This document shows positions 8,665 through 17,293 of a DNA stretch of 64,000 nt, in pieces. The stretch is from Methylobacterium soli (GTDB taxonomy: Bacteria > Pseudomonadota > Alphaproteobacteria > Rhizobiales > Beijerinckiaceae). Both the position numbers and the translations under genes were made by a program. The DNA lies in the NCBI RefSeq assembly GCF_008806385.1, contig NZ_VZZK01000013.1, forward strand, positions 1-64,000. The letters run 5' to 3'. Below the pieces are notes generated by a model that saw only the letters and a program-made list of their open reading frames with translations, was not told where the DNA came from and made no database searches. Position 1 is the stretch's first letter. Each line of letters begins with the position of its first letter.

Positions 8665-9294
8665 TCACCAGCGCGGGCCGCCGCCGACCACGCCCGCCTC
8701 GACGGCGATCGAGAGGCGGTCCGTGACGGCCCACTCGACGCCGACGCCCGCATCCGGCCGAACCACGATGTCCTTGCGCCGGAAAGGCACCGAGAACGAC
8801 GTTGCCCCGAACTGCAGCGTCTCGTGCACGCTGGAGACGCCCGCCTTGGCATAGAGCAGCACGTCGGGCGTCAGGAGCGTCCCGACCTTGACCTGAAGGG
8901 CGCCCGCGAAGTCGCGCGCGTAGGCGAGGCGCCCGAAGCCGGGTGTCGCGTTCCCGCCGACCGCGGCCAGATAGTCGACCCCGCCAACGACGCCGTAGAC
9001 GAACCGGCCCTCCTGCCACATCCGCCCGCCCTCGAATCCGAGGGTCGGCCCCGCATAGCCCCCGAAATGCTTCGAGGAGGAGACCGAGAACCCGGTCGAG
9101 ATCGCCGCATAGGAGCCGGCCCAGCGGCTCTCCGCGTCCGGGGCCGGCCGCGTCCAGGCGAAGGGCAGCGGCGCGAAACCCGTGAAGGGCGGCACGCCCT
9201 GCGCCGCCGCGAGATTCGCCGAGAGTGCGGAGCCGCCGGTGATCAGGCCGATGGCGAATCGGCGCAGGACGCGAGGTTCTCGGGCTCGGATCAT
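8665..9294 (-). CDS. Outer-membrane beta-barrel protein (Omp25/31-like porin family)
   Basis: The 209-residue protein has an N-terminal signal peptide ending near residue 31 (A-A-A-Q), then W-A-G-S-Y-A-A-I-S-T-G-F-S, which resembles the W-x-G-x-Y-x-G-x-x-x-G opening of the alphaproteobacterial Omp25/Omp31/RopB barrel family. Alternating hydrophobic strands follow (Y-G-V-V-G-G-V-D-Y, A-G-A-L-Q-V-K-V-G, L-L-Y-A-K-A-G-V-S), and the chain ends in an aromatic residue, as outer-membrane barrels usually do. The family assignment rests on this pattern only. It probably has a structural role in the outer membrane. Confidence 0.7.
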   Translation of the reverse strand: MIRAREPRVLRRFAIGLITGGSALSANLAAAQGVPPFTGFAPLPFAWTRPAPDAESRWAGSYAAISTGFSVSSSKHFGGYAGPTLGFEGGRMWQEGRFVYGVVGGVDYLAAVGGNATPGFGRLAYARDFAGALQVKVGTLLTPDVLLYAKAGVSSVHETLQFGATSFSVPFRRKDIVVRPDAGVGVEWAVTDRLSIAVEAGVVGGGPRW

Positions 9295-9435
9295 GGGGTC
9301 ACATTAGCCGAGCTTGGTCGCTCACGACAGAGCACCCCGCCGGCGGGCGCGTCCCGCCCTCCGTCCTGGCTCGATGGTCGAACCAGAAGTTCGTCCGCTC
9401 TGACGAGGGGAGGCGCGGCCCATCGGCGGGCGCCT

Positions 9436-10803
9436 TCATGCGTGGGCCGGTTCGAGGCCCTTCTCCGTGCGGAAGAGCGCTTCCATCTCGAGGCGGAAGC
9501 CGATGGCTGGCTGCGTCGCGTCGCAGGTGACATCCGACCATCGGATCGGCTGGCCCGCCGGTACGGAACTCCGCAGCCTCAGCCCGTGCGCCAATCCGAT
9601 CGGGACGGCGCCGAGGGCGAGCGACCGCTCGGCGGTGACGACCTTGCCGAAGACCGTGAAACCGCCCTCACCATCCAGGGTCTCCCCGGCGGCGAGCACG
9701 CGCTTTGCCACCGCGATCACGTCACCGCGCCAATCCTTCGTTGTCCCGGTCGGCTCGCCGCGCGTGGCGATGCTCGCCACGGAGGTGCCGAGTTCGAGCC
9801 CGATCAGGTGGTAAGGCTTGTACATCGCCGCGTAGCGGCCGCTCGCGTCGGTCTTGAGGCCGTATTGGTTTAAGCAGTCCCGCACATACGGGGTCGGCGC
9901 CTCGAACACCGCGTAGACGCCCCAGCGCAGGTCGCGGAACACCGGGCGTCCGTCGCGCTCGACCGACGAGACGACCTCGACGGTGCCGCTCTTGGCCAGG
10001 ATACCTCCCTCGGAGGCCGGCCGCAGCAGCGTCGGCAGATCGTCCACGCCGCACGGGGGGAAGGCCAGCCCGTCCTCCGGCGGGCTGAGGTCGCACGCAT
10101 TGGCGACCGCCGCCATTTCGAGGGCTGATTTCGTGCCGTCCAGGAAGGAGTTGAACATCTGCGGGTTGAAGTCGCCGCGCGCGACCTGGTCCTCGGTGAA
10201 GCCGTAATGGCCCCAGACCGTGTCCGGCGTCGATTGATGGTAGACCGGCAAGTACTTGGTGCCCTTGCCGGCGCAGACCACCGCGAACCCGATGGTGCGG
10301 GCCCAGTCGACCAGTTCGGCGATCAGGGCCGGCTGGTCGCCCGAGGCCATCGAGTAGATGATCCCGGCCTCCGCGGCGCGGCGGGCGAGCAGCGGGCCGG
10401 CCAGGGCATCCGCCTCGACATTGACCATGATGATGTGTTTGCGGTGCCGGCAGGCCGCCAGAACGTGGCGGATGCCGGCGGCCGGGCTGCCGGTCGCGTC
10501 GATGACGATATCGATGAACGGGCTCGCGATCAGCGCGTCCGTGTCGTCGGTGACGAAGGTGGCCGACGTGCGGGCAGCCTCCTCCAGCGAGCCGACCCCG
10601 AAACGCTCCTCGGCCCAGCCGACGCGCCGCATCGAATCCTGCGCGCGGGCGGGCGAAAGGTCGGAGACGCCGACGAGGTGGATGCCGGGCGTCCGCCAGG
10701 CCTGGGACAGGTACATCGAGCCGAACTTGCCGGCGCCGATGAGGCCGATGCGGGCGGGCCGCCCCTCGGCCGCGCGAAGCTTGAGCTTGGCGAGCATCGA
10801 CAT
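9436..10803 (-). CDS. NAD(P)-dependent homoserine-dehydrogenase-like oxidoreductase with C-terminal SAF domain (COG4091 type)
   Basis: A Rossmann fold opens the protein with I-G-L-I-G-A-G-K-F-G near residue 20. A catalytic domain follows, with V-I-D-A-T-G-S-P-A-A-G around residue 105 and V-N-V-E-A-D near 130. The C-terminal 90 residues resemble an SAF domain (V-A-K-R-x-L-x-A-G-E-x-L-D-G-E-G-G). This layout matches the 'predicted homoserine dehydrogenase' group COG4091, whose members often act on sugar or polyol acids rather than homoserine. I chose ATG 10803 because GGAGG lies 6-7 bases upstream; earlier in-frame starts lack one. It is monocistronic here and its substrate is unknown. Confidence 0.8.
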   Translation of the reverse strand: MSMLAKLKLRAAEGRPARIGLIGAGKFGSMYLSQAWRTPGIHLVGVSDLSPARAQDSMRRVGWAEERFGVGSLEEAARTSATFVTDDTDALIASPFIDIVIDATGSPAAGIRHVLAACRHRKHIIMVNVEADALAGPLLARRAAEAGIIYSMASGDQPALIAELVDWARTIGFAVVCAGKGTKYLPVYHQSTPDTVWGHYGFTEDQVARGDFNPQMFNSFLDGTKSALEMAAVANACDLSPPEDGLAFPPCGVDDLPTLLRPASEGGILAKSGTVEVVSSVERDGRPVFRDLRWGVYAVFEAPTPYVRDCLNQYGLKTDASGRYAAMYKPYHLIGLELGTSVASIATRGEPTGTTKDWRGDVIAVAKRVLAAGETLDGEGGFTVFGKVVTAERSLALGAVPIGLAHGLRLRSSVPAGQPIRWSDVTCDATQPAIGFRLEMEALFRTEKGLEPAHA

Positions 10804-11283
10804 CGCGTTCCTCCGCGGACGGGCGACGCGCTGCCGCTGCGCCCGTCCTGTGATTTTTTTCTGATGTTGGGCTCGTTGTAGCCGCGACTCCGCGCGGAGA
10901 AAACGTGGATTGGAGCGACACTGCAGATCGCCAGGGATCCGCAGGACGCCATTCCTGCCCATCGTCCGGGCGGGTCGGCCGGCCCTCGCGGCCCGTCGCC
11001 CTGGCGACCATCACTCAAGTTTGAAGTGGCGCATCGGGTCGCTCACCCCCTGTACGGTTCTTCGACAGACCCCTGACGGGCTGCCGGCTGACCGAGGCCG
11101 TCCACAGCCTGCCAGCAAAGCCGAGACGATCGCCGGCATCGCCAAGCCGGTCGCGTCGGATCCGGTCCAGGCGAGCCGCCAAGTGTTGAGCCGATCGGGC
11201 GGCATGACGCCCCGCGTGCTGTCCGGCACCAGCCCTGCGGCGCCTCGAACAAGCCCGTTGACGGCGGTCCCGCCGCATAATAA
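10804..11283. other. Gene-free region upstream of the RND efflux operon
   Basis: About 480 bases with no convincing gene; the open frames here have no ribosome binding site or recognisable content. The segment serves the divergent dehydrogenase on the left and the efflux operon on the right. Base composition becomes abruptly AT-rich at 11276-11310, where the candidate operator lies. Confidence 0.4.
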
Positions 11284-11297
11284 ATGATGTACGTCAT
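11284..11297. promoter_or_regulatory. Candidate TetR operator for the RND efflux operon
   Basis: ATGATGTACGTCAT is a near-perfect 14-bp palindrome centred on GTAC (12 of 14 positions symmetric) inside an AT-rich patch (11276-11310) in an otherwise GC-rich region. It lies 33 bases upstream of the adaptor start codon, where a repressor would block transcription. The TetR gene at the end of the same operon is the natural candidate to bind it. The site is seen directly; the binding is inferred. Confidence 0.55.
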
Positions 11298-11330
11298 AAA
11301 TAATGCGGCGGGATCACGAGGAGCGGTTCG

Positions 11331-12431
11331 GTGGGTGCGAAGTTCTTCTGGGTTTCGACCATCCTGGCTCCCGCGATCCTGGCGGTCGCGGCGTGCACGC
11401 CGGCCGAGACGGCCGCGCCGCCCGCGCCCCCGCTCGTGCAGATCGTCCAGGTTCAGTCCGGCGACGGCGGCTTCACCCGCTACACCGGCGTTGTCCGGGC
11501 CCGGACCGAGAGCAATCTCGGCTTCCGCGTCGGCGGCAAGATCTTCGAGCGCCTCGTGGACCCCGGGGACCACGTGCGGCGCGGGCAGCCGCTGATGCGC
11601 CTCGACCGGACCGATTTCTCCCTGGCGCTTAACGCGGCGCGATCCTCGGTCGAGGCCGCCCGGGCGCAGATGATCAAGGCGAAGGCCGATGAGGAGCGCA
11701 GCCGCAAGCTCGTGGCTGACGGCTGGACCTCGAAGCAGACCTACGACCAGAACAAGGGCACCGCCGACGCGGCCATCGCCCAATTCGCCTCCGCGGAGGC
11801 TCAGGCGAGCCAGATCGAGAACCAGGCCGGCTATTCCGAGCTCCAGGCCGATGCCGACGGCGTGGTGATGGAGGTGCCGTCCGAGCCCGGCCAGGTGGTC
11901 GCCGCCGGCCAGACCGTGGTCAAGCTGGCGCGCGACGGATCGCGCGAGGCGGAGGTGTTCCTGCCGGAGGCGAGCCGGCGCCTGGCGAAGGGCGCGGCCT
12001 CGGCGACACTCTATGCCGAGGGCGAGGCGACCTATCCGGCCCGGCTGCGCGAGTTGTCCGCCACCGCCGATCCTGCGACCCGGACCTACCGGGCGCGCTA
12101 CATCCTCTCGGGGGGAGGCGAGGACGCGCCGCTGGGCGCGACCGTGACGCTTCGGCTGAAGGCCGTGGATGCCGGGCGCTCCCCGGCCGTCGAGGTGCCG
12201 CTCGCCGCCCTGTTCGACGCGGGCAACGGCGCGGCGGTGTGGAGTTTCGATACCGCCACCGAAACCGTCGCCGCCCAGCCCGTCGTCATCGCCCGCCTGT
12301 CGGAGGAGAGCGCGGAAGTCGCCTCCGGCTTGAGCCCGGGCGACCGGATCGTCTCGCTCGGCGCCCATCTCCTCAAAGCCGGCCAGAAGGTGCGCCAGGC
12401 GCCTCCCAGCATGACGGGAGTGGCCCAATGA
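11331..12431 (+). CDS. RND efflux periplasmic adaptor (membrane fusion lipoprotein)
   Basis: This 366-residue protein starts at GTG 11331 with a purine-rich site (GAGGAG) upstream. The signal peptide ends in a lipobox (V-A-A-C, Cys near residue 22), so it should be lipid-anchored. Next come the barrel-sandwich half-motif F-R-V-G-G-K-I (about 64-70) with V-x-x-G-D-x-V-x-x-G-Q-x-L, a coiled-coil hairpin around residues 95-165, and the second lipoyl half (A-D-A-D-G-V-V-M-E-V), then a beta-barrel domain. It connects the inner-membrane pump to an outer-membrane channel, which is not encoded here. Its stop overlaps the pump start by 4 bases. Confidence 0.93.
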   Translation: MGAKFFWVSTILAPAILAVAACTPAETAAPPAPPLVQIVQVQSGDGGFTRYTGVVRARTESNLGFRVGGKIFERLVDPGDHVRRGQPLMRLDRTDFSLALNAARSSVEAARAQMIKAKADEERSRKLVADGWTSKQTYDQNKGTADAAIAQFASAEAQASQIENQAGYSELQADADGVVMEVPSEPGQVVAAGQTVVKLARDGSREAEVFLPEASRRLAKGAASATLYAEGEATYPARLRELSATADPATRTYRARYILSGGGEDAPLGATVTLRLKAVDAGRSPAVEVPLAALFDAGNGAAVWSFDTATETVAAQPVVIARLSEESAEVASGLSPGDRIVSLGAHLLKAGQKVRQAPPSMTGVAQ

Positions 12432-15400
12432 GCGGCTTCAACCTCTCCGCCCTGGCGGTCCGGGAGCGGGCCGTCACGCTGTTCCTGATCATCGCGCTCA
12501 CGGGTGCCGGCTTCTTCGCCTTCCAGAAGCTCGGTCGGGCCGAGGACCCGGCCTTCACCGTGAAGGTGATGGCCGTCTCGGCCGCCTGGCCGGGCGCGAC
12601 CACGGACGAGATGCAGCGGCAGGTGGCCGACCCGCTGGAGAAGCGTCTGCAGGAGCTCGTCTACTACGACCGCGTCGAAACCTCGGTCCGGCCCGGCCTG
12701 ATGCTGATGAAGGTCATGTTCAAGGACAACATGCCTCCGGCCAAGCTGCAGTCGGAATTCTACCAGGCGCGCAAGAAGCTCTCCGATCAGGCCTCCAGCC
12801 TGCCGCGCGGCGTGCTCGGGCCGCTCTTCAACGACGAGTTCTCGGACATCTACTTCGCCCTCTACGCGCTCCAAGCGAAGGGCCTGCCGCACCGCAACCT
12901 CGTGATGCGCGCCGAGGACCTGCGCCAGCGCCTGCTGCGCGTGCCCGGCGTCGAGAAGATCAACATCCTGGGCGAGCAGGCGCAGAAGATCTTCGTCGAG
13001 ATCTCGTACCAGCGCCTCGCCACGCTCGGCATCACCGGCCAGCAGCTGCTGGCGGCCCTCGCCAACCAGAACGACGTCACGCCGGCCGGCTTCGTCGAGG
13101 CTGCCGGCCCCCGCGTCTACCTGCGCCTCGACGGTGCCATCGACGGCCTCGACGCGATCCGCAACCTGCCCGTGGCGGCGGGCGACCGCAGCTTCAAGCT
13201 CGGCGACATCGCCGAGGTGAAGCGCGGCTACGAGGATCCCAAGACCTTCGCGATCCGCAACGACGGCGAGCCGGCCCTCATGCTCGGCCTCGTGATGAAG
13301 CCTGGCTTCAACGGGCTCAAGCTCGGCGAGGCGCTGAACGCCGAGGAGGTGGCGATCCACCACGAGACCCCGGCCGGCATCACCTTCACGAAGATCACCG
13401 ACCAGGCCAAGGTCATCGACGACGCGATCCATGAATTCATGGTGAAGTTCTTCACCGCGCTCTCGGTCGTCATCGTGGTCAGCCTCGTCGCGCTCGGCTT
13501 CCGCGTCGGCATCGTGGTGGCGCTCGCCGTGCCCCTGACCCTGTCGGCGGTGTTCGTCGTCATGATGGTCACCGGCCGGGACTTCGACCGCATCACGCTC
13601 GGCGCGCTCATCATCTCGCTCGGCCTCCTGGTGGACGACGCGATCATCGCCATCGAGATGATGGTGGTGCGCATGGAGGAGGGCGCCGACCGGGTCGCGG
13701 CGGCGACCTACGCCTGGAGCGCCACCGCCGCGCCGATGCTGACCGGCACCCTCGTGACCATCGCGGGCTTCCTGCCGGTCGGGTTCGCGGCCTCGACGGC
13801 GGGCGAGTATGCCGGCAACATCTTCTGGGTGGTCTCGTTCTCGCTGATCATCTCGTGGATCGTGGCCGTGACCTTCACGCCCTATCTCGGCGTCAAGCTG
13901 CTGCCGAACATCAAGACGATCGAGGGCGGGCACGAGGCGATCTACGCCACGAAGAACTACGAGCGCCTCCGCCGCGTCGTGCGGCTCTCGGTCAACCACA
14001 AGTGGATGGCCGCCGGGATTACGGTCGGGCTGTTCGGCCTCGCGGTCGTCGCCATGGGCAAGGTCGAGCAGCAATTCTTCCCGAATTCCGAGCGGGCCGA
14101 GCTCATCGTCGAGGTGACCCTGCCGGCGGGCTCCGCTTTCGCCACCACCGAGGCCAGCGTCAGGAAGGTCGAGGCGGCGGTGCGGGACCTGCCCGAGGCG
14201 CGCGAGATCACGAGCTATATCGGCCAGGGCATGCCGCGCTTCGTGCTCTCCTTCGATCCCGAGCTGCCCGATCCCGCCTTCGCGCAGATCGTCGTGCAGA
14301 CAGCCGATTCCCACGCCCGCGACGTGCTGCGGGGCAAGGTGCGGCGGCTCGTCGACGAGGGCCGCTTCCCCGAGGCCCGCGTGCGCGTGCTGCAGATCGT
14401 GTTCGGCCCGCCCATCCGCTTCCCGGTCGCCTTCCGGGTGGTCGGGCCCGACCTCGACGTCATCCGCGGCATCGCCGCCGAGGTCGCCGACGTCATGGCG
14501 GCCAATTCCAATCTGCGCCTCGTCCACCTCGACTGGGGCAACAAGACGCCCAACCTGCACCTCGCCCTCGACCAGGAGCGGCTGCGCCTGATCGGCCTGA
14601 CCCCGAAGGAGGCCGGACAGCAATTGCAGAGCTACCTCAACGGCACGCCTGCGACCCAGGTCCGCGAGAACCTGCGCTCCGTCGACGTGCTGCTGCGCAG
14701 CCCCGGTCCCGAGCGGCGCTCCCTCGGCGAGATCGGCGACCTGACGCTCGCGACGCGCGATGGCCGCCAGGTCCCGGTGTCCCAGGTCGCGCGCCTGGAA
14801 AGCCGCAACGAGGACGCGGTCCTCAAGCGCTACAACCGCGAGACCTATATCCGCGTCCAGGGCGACGTGCTCGACGGCCGGCAGCCGCCGGACATCCACG
14901 CGCAGGTTTTCCCGCTGCTCGCCCCGATCAAGGCGAAGCTGCCGCCGGGCTATCGCATCGACACGGCGGGTGCGGTGGAAGAGAGCGCCAAGGCGATGAT
15001 GTCGCTGGTCGCGGTCTTCCCCATCATGCTGATCGTGACGCTCACCGTCATCATGGTCCAGGTGCGCTCGTTCAGCACGATGTTCATGGTGTTCGCGACT
15101 GCGCCGCTCGGCCTGGTCGGGGCCGCGCCGACGCTGCTCATCTTTCACCAGCCCTTCGGCTTCAACGCGATCCTCGGCCTGATCGCGCTGTCGGGCATCC
15201 TGATGCGCAACACGCTGATCCTCGTCGACCAGATCCATCACGACCGGCAGGCGGGCCTGTCGGATTACGACGCCATCATCGAATCGACGGTGCGGCGGGC
15301 GCGTCCCGTCATCCTCACGGCGGCCGCCGCGATGCTGGCCTTCATCCCGCTGACCCACTCGGTGTTCTGGGGCGCGCTGGCCTACGTGCTGATCGGCGGC

Positions 15401-15535
15401 GTCGGCGTCGGCACGCTCCTGACCTTGCTGTTCCTGCCCGCCCTCTACGCCCTCTGGTTCCGGGTGAAGCGCGCGCCGCGGCAGGCCACGGTCGGGAGCG
15501 GGGCGGACGTTCCGGTTCGCCTGGCCAACTCATAG
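12428..15535 (+). CDS. RND efflux pump permease (AcrB/HAE1 superfamily)
   Basis: The 1035-residue protein has normal AcrB-family length: an N-terminal membrane helix (residues about 17-35), the first periplasmic loop with A-V-S-A-A-W-P-G-A-T, then a six-helix bundle, and a second repeat from about residue 530. The proton-relay acidic pair of helix 4 is visible in L-L-V-D-D-A-I-I-A-I-E. The start ATG overlaps the adaptor stop. It should export hydrophobic compounds or drugs with proton antiport. An outer-membrane TolC-type partner must be encoded elsewhere. Confidence 0.95.
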   Translation: MSGFNLSALAVRERAVTLFLIIALTGAGFFAFQKLGRAEDPAFTVKVMAVSAAWPGATTDEMQRQVADPLEKRLQELVYYDRVETSVRPGLMLMKVMFKDNMPPAKLQSEFYQARKKLSDQASSLPRGVLGPLFNDEFSDIYFALYALQAKGLPHRNLVMRAEDLRQRLLRVPGVEKINILGEQAQKIFVEISYQRLATLGITGQQLLAALANQNDVTPAGFVEAAGPRVYLRLDGAIDGLDAIRNLPVAAGDRSFKLGDIAEVKRGYEDPKTFAIRNDGEPALMLGLVMKPGFNGLKLGEALNAEEVAIHHETPAGITFTKITDQAKVIDDAIHEFMVKFFTALSVVIVVSLVALGFRVGIVVALAVPLTLSAVFVVMMVTGRDFDRITLGALIISLGLLVDDAIIAIEMMVVRMEEGADRVAAATYAWSATAAPMLTGTLVTIAGFLPVGFAASTAGEYAGNIFWVVSFSLIISWIVAVTFTPYLGVKLLPNIKTIEGGHEAIYATKNYERLRRVVRLSVNHKWMAAGITVGLFGLAVVAMGKVEQQFFPNSERAELIVEVTLPAGSAFATTEASVRKVEAAVRDLPEAREITSYIGQGMPRFVLSFDPELPDPAFAQIVVQTADSHARDVLRGKVRRLVDEGRFPEARVRVLQIVFGPPIRFPVAFRVVGPDLDVIRGIAAEVADVMAANSNLRLVHLDWGNKTPNLHLALDQERLRLIGLTPKEAGQQLQSYLNGTPATQVRENLRSVDVLLRSPGPERRSLGEIGDLTLATRDGRQVPVSQVARLESRNEDAVLKRYNRETYIRVQGDVLDGRQPPDIHAQVFPLLAPIKAKLPPGYRIDTAGAVEESAKAMMSLVAVFPIMLIVTLTVIMVQVRSFSTMFMVFATAPLGLVGAAPTLLIFHQPFGFNAILGLIALSGILMRNTLILVDQIHHDRQAGLSDYDAIIESTVRRARPVILTAAAAMLAFIPLTHSVFWGALAYVLIGGVGVGTLLTLLFLPALYALWFRVKRAPRQATVGSGADVPVRLANS

Positions 15536-15585
15536 ATACAGGGTACACGGGGCGCGCGAAGCGGATCGATTGCGAGGAACGGCAG

Positions 15586-16155
15586 ATGCCGAGGGTGTCC
15601 CAGGAGCAGGCCAAGCTCAACCGCCAGAGGGTCGTGGAGACCGCCGCGATGCTGCTGCGCGAGCGCGGCCTGCACGGCGTCGGTGTCGCGGACATCATGA
15701 AAGCCGCCGGTCTGACGCATGGCGGTTTCTACGGGCAGTTCGAGAACAAGGACGCCCTGGCGGCGGAAGCGTTCGACTGGGCTCTGCAACAGAACGGCTA
15801 CGAGGGATTGCAGGCGCTCGTCTCGATGTATCTCGACGCTCGGCATGTCGATGCACCGGGCTTCGGCTGCCCCATCGCGGCGCTCGCGAACGACGTCACC
15901 CGGGAGGATGCGGCCAGTCCCATCCGCCAACGGTTCACGCAGGGCCTTCGGGGCATGGCCGACATGGTCGGGCGCCTGCTGCCGGACGGTTCCGCGGAGC
16001 GCCGGCGCAGGCAGGCGCTCGCGTCGATCTCGACCCTCGTGGGGGCGGTGACCCTGGCGCGCGCCGTCAACGACCCGGCCTTGCGCGACGAATTGCTGGA
16101 GGCCGCGCGATCCGCCGCGCTCCCGGCCATCCTGGAAGTGCAAACTCCGCAGTAG
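15586..16155 (+). CDS. TetR/AcrR family transcriptional repressor of the efflux operon
   Basis: The 189-residue protein has an N-terminal TetR helix-turn-helix: R-Q-R-V-V-E-T-A-A-M-L-L-R-E-R-G, then G-V-A-D-I-M-K-A-A-G-L-T-H-G-G-F-Y-G-Q-F-E-N-K-D-A-L (residues about 12-55). The ligand-binding part contains G-F-G-C-P-I-A-A-L, typical of a subgroup sensing small hydrophobic or reactive compounds. The start has GAGGAAC upstream. It lies 50 bases after the pump on the same strand, so it is probably cotranscribed and autoregulated, with the palindrome at 11284-11297 as candidate operator. Confidence 0.9.
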   Translation: MPRVSQEQAKLNRQRVVETAAMLLRERGLHGVGVADIMKAAGLTHGGFYGQFENKDALAAEAFDWALQQNGYEGLQALVSMYLDARHVDAPGFGCPIAALANDVTREDAASPIRQRFTQGLRGMADMVGRLLPDGSAERRRRQALASISTLVGAVTLARAVNDPALRDELLEAARSAALPAILEVQTPQ

Positions 16156-16306
16156 CGCGCTCCTGCGCCGAAATGGTCGCCGGTTCGGCGCGGGAGCGCG
16201 CGTCCGGCCGGAGGCCGGGAGCCGCGCGGATTGGCCGGAAAGCGGCGGGCGTCGTCCTCAGCATTCGCCGGATCGAACGCATGCCGGGACGCTCCGACGC
16301 GCAGCA

Positions 16307-16723
16307 TCAGGAATCCTGCGGCCCCCCGTGAACGCGGTCGCGGCGCAGGTTCGGCCACCAGCGGCGCGGCCGCAGGGGCGGATGGGCGGGCGGACCGGAG
16401 CGCGCTTGCCCGAACGGGAGGAGCCTCCGGCGACGAAGCGCGCGTTCGAGCAAGGACCCGGAGGGGTGGCCCGGCCGGATGCCCTCGGGCGCGGCGCCGG
16501 CCGCGCTGACCTGCATTGAGCGCGTCCGGTGGTTCTGAAGCAGGCCGTGGATGCGCCGCATGGCTTCGACGATCTCTTCCGCCACCGCCCTCTCGGCCTC
16601 GCACAGATCGCCCTGCTGCCATTCGGCGAGGCGAGCCTCCGCAGCAAGCAGAAGATCATTGCTCTCGGCGGCGTAGTCTTCCCGGTCATCGATATCGAGC
16701 AACGGCGTTGCTGGCATCGTCAT
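16307..16723 (-). CDS. Hypothetical protein (138 aa), doubtful C-terminal half
   Basis: The first 65 residues look like a real protein: an acidic, helix-forming stretch (L-L-D-I-D-D-R-E-D-Y-A-A-E and L-A-E-W-Q-Q-G-D-L-C-E-A-E-R-A-V-A-E-E-I-V-E-A-M). The rest turns Arg/Pro-rich and looks like translated non-coding GC-rich DNA, as if the original frame had been lost by a frameshift. I recognise no family. Upstream of the start is a locally AT-rich segment that could hold a promoter. Confidence 0.4.
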   Translation of the reverse strand: MTMPATPLLDIDDREDYAAESNDLLLAAEARLAEWQQGDLCEAERAVAEEIVEAMRRIHGLLQNHRTRSMQVSAAGAAPEGIRPGHPSGSLLERALRRRRLLPFGQARSGPPAHPPLRPRRWWPNLRRDRVHGGPQDS

Positions 16724-16911
16724 GTCGATCTCGTCTGGATTCTAGATTTTGAATGCAGGGAGATTTATTCGAAGAGCCAGGAGAGCTTCTGTGACGTCGC
16801 TCACACGCGCGGAGCCGCGCGTGTCGCGGGTTCGAGCCGCAGCCTGCGCCGCGGGTCGATCGGTGGGGCGGGGCCACGCGGGGTATTCGATCGGGACCGG
16901 GATCCGGCGGG

Positions 16912-17127
16912 TCAGGAGGAGCGCAGGGTCTTCACGTCCTCGGCCGTGAGGCCCTTGCCGCCGATCCCCCAGTCGCCGCTGCGGAGTTCCTGGACGCGCA
17001 CCCAGGTCACCCCGCGCATCGCCTCGCCCTCGATCTCCACGAGGGCGTCGGTCACCTTCCGGATCATGTTCTGCTTCTCGGCCGCCGAGAAGACGCCTTC
17101 GATCAGCTGGATGTCGACGAGCGGCAT
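16912..17127 (-). CDS. 4-oxalocrotonate tautomerase family protein (71 aa)
   Basis: The small size and the start M-P-L-V-D-I-Q-L-I-E-G are those of 4-oxalocrotonate tautomerases. Pro2 becomes the catalytic N-terminal proline after Met removal. F-S-A-A-E-K-Q-N-M-I-R-K-V-T-D-A-L is the usual first helix. The Arg at 'V-R-V-Q-E' and G-D-W-G-I-G-G-K match the active-site loop of the family. AAGGAGC lies 6-7 bases upstream. The enzymes act as small hexamers on enol/keto acids in aromatic catabolism; the substrate here is unknown because no catabolic genes are adjacent. Confidence 0.88.
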   Translation of the reverse strand: MPLVDIQLIEGVFSAAEKQNMIRKVTDALVEIEGEAMRGVTWVRVQELRSGDWGIGGKGLTAEDVKTLRSS

Positions 17128-17293
17128 GGTCCTGCTCCTTGATCACGGCCCGGACCCGTTCCGGACCTCGCAGGACCCGTTCTAGCGCGGGGTGCCGGGC
17201 CGATGCTGGGAGGCGGCCTGGAGCGATCGGGGAGAGTTTGTGGAGTTGTGCTAGATTTCGCCGCTGCGTGCGCTCCTCCGTGGAGGTCCGGCG

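Noticed and set aside
12098..15358. A 1086-codon minus-strand open frame opposite the RND pump
   Set aside because: It is antisense to a clear AcrB-type gene and has the Arg/Gly/Asp/His-rich composition of GC-rich shadow frames, without domains.
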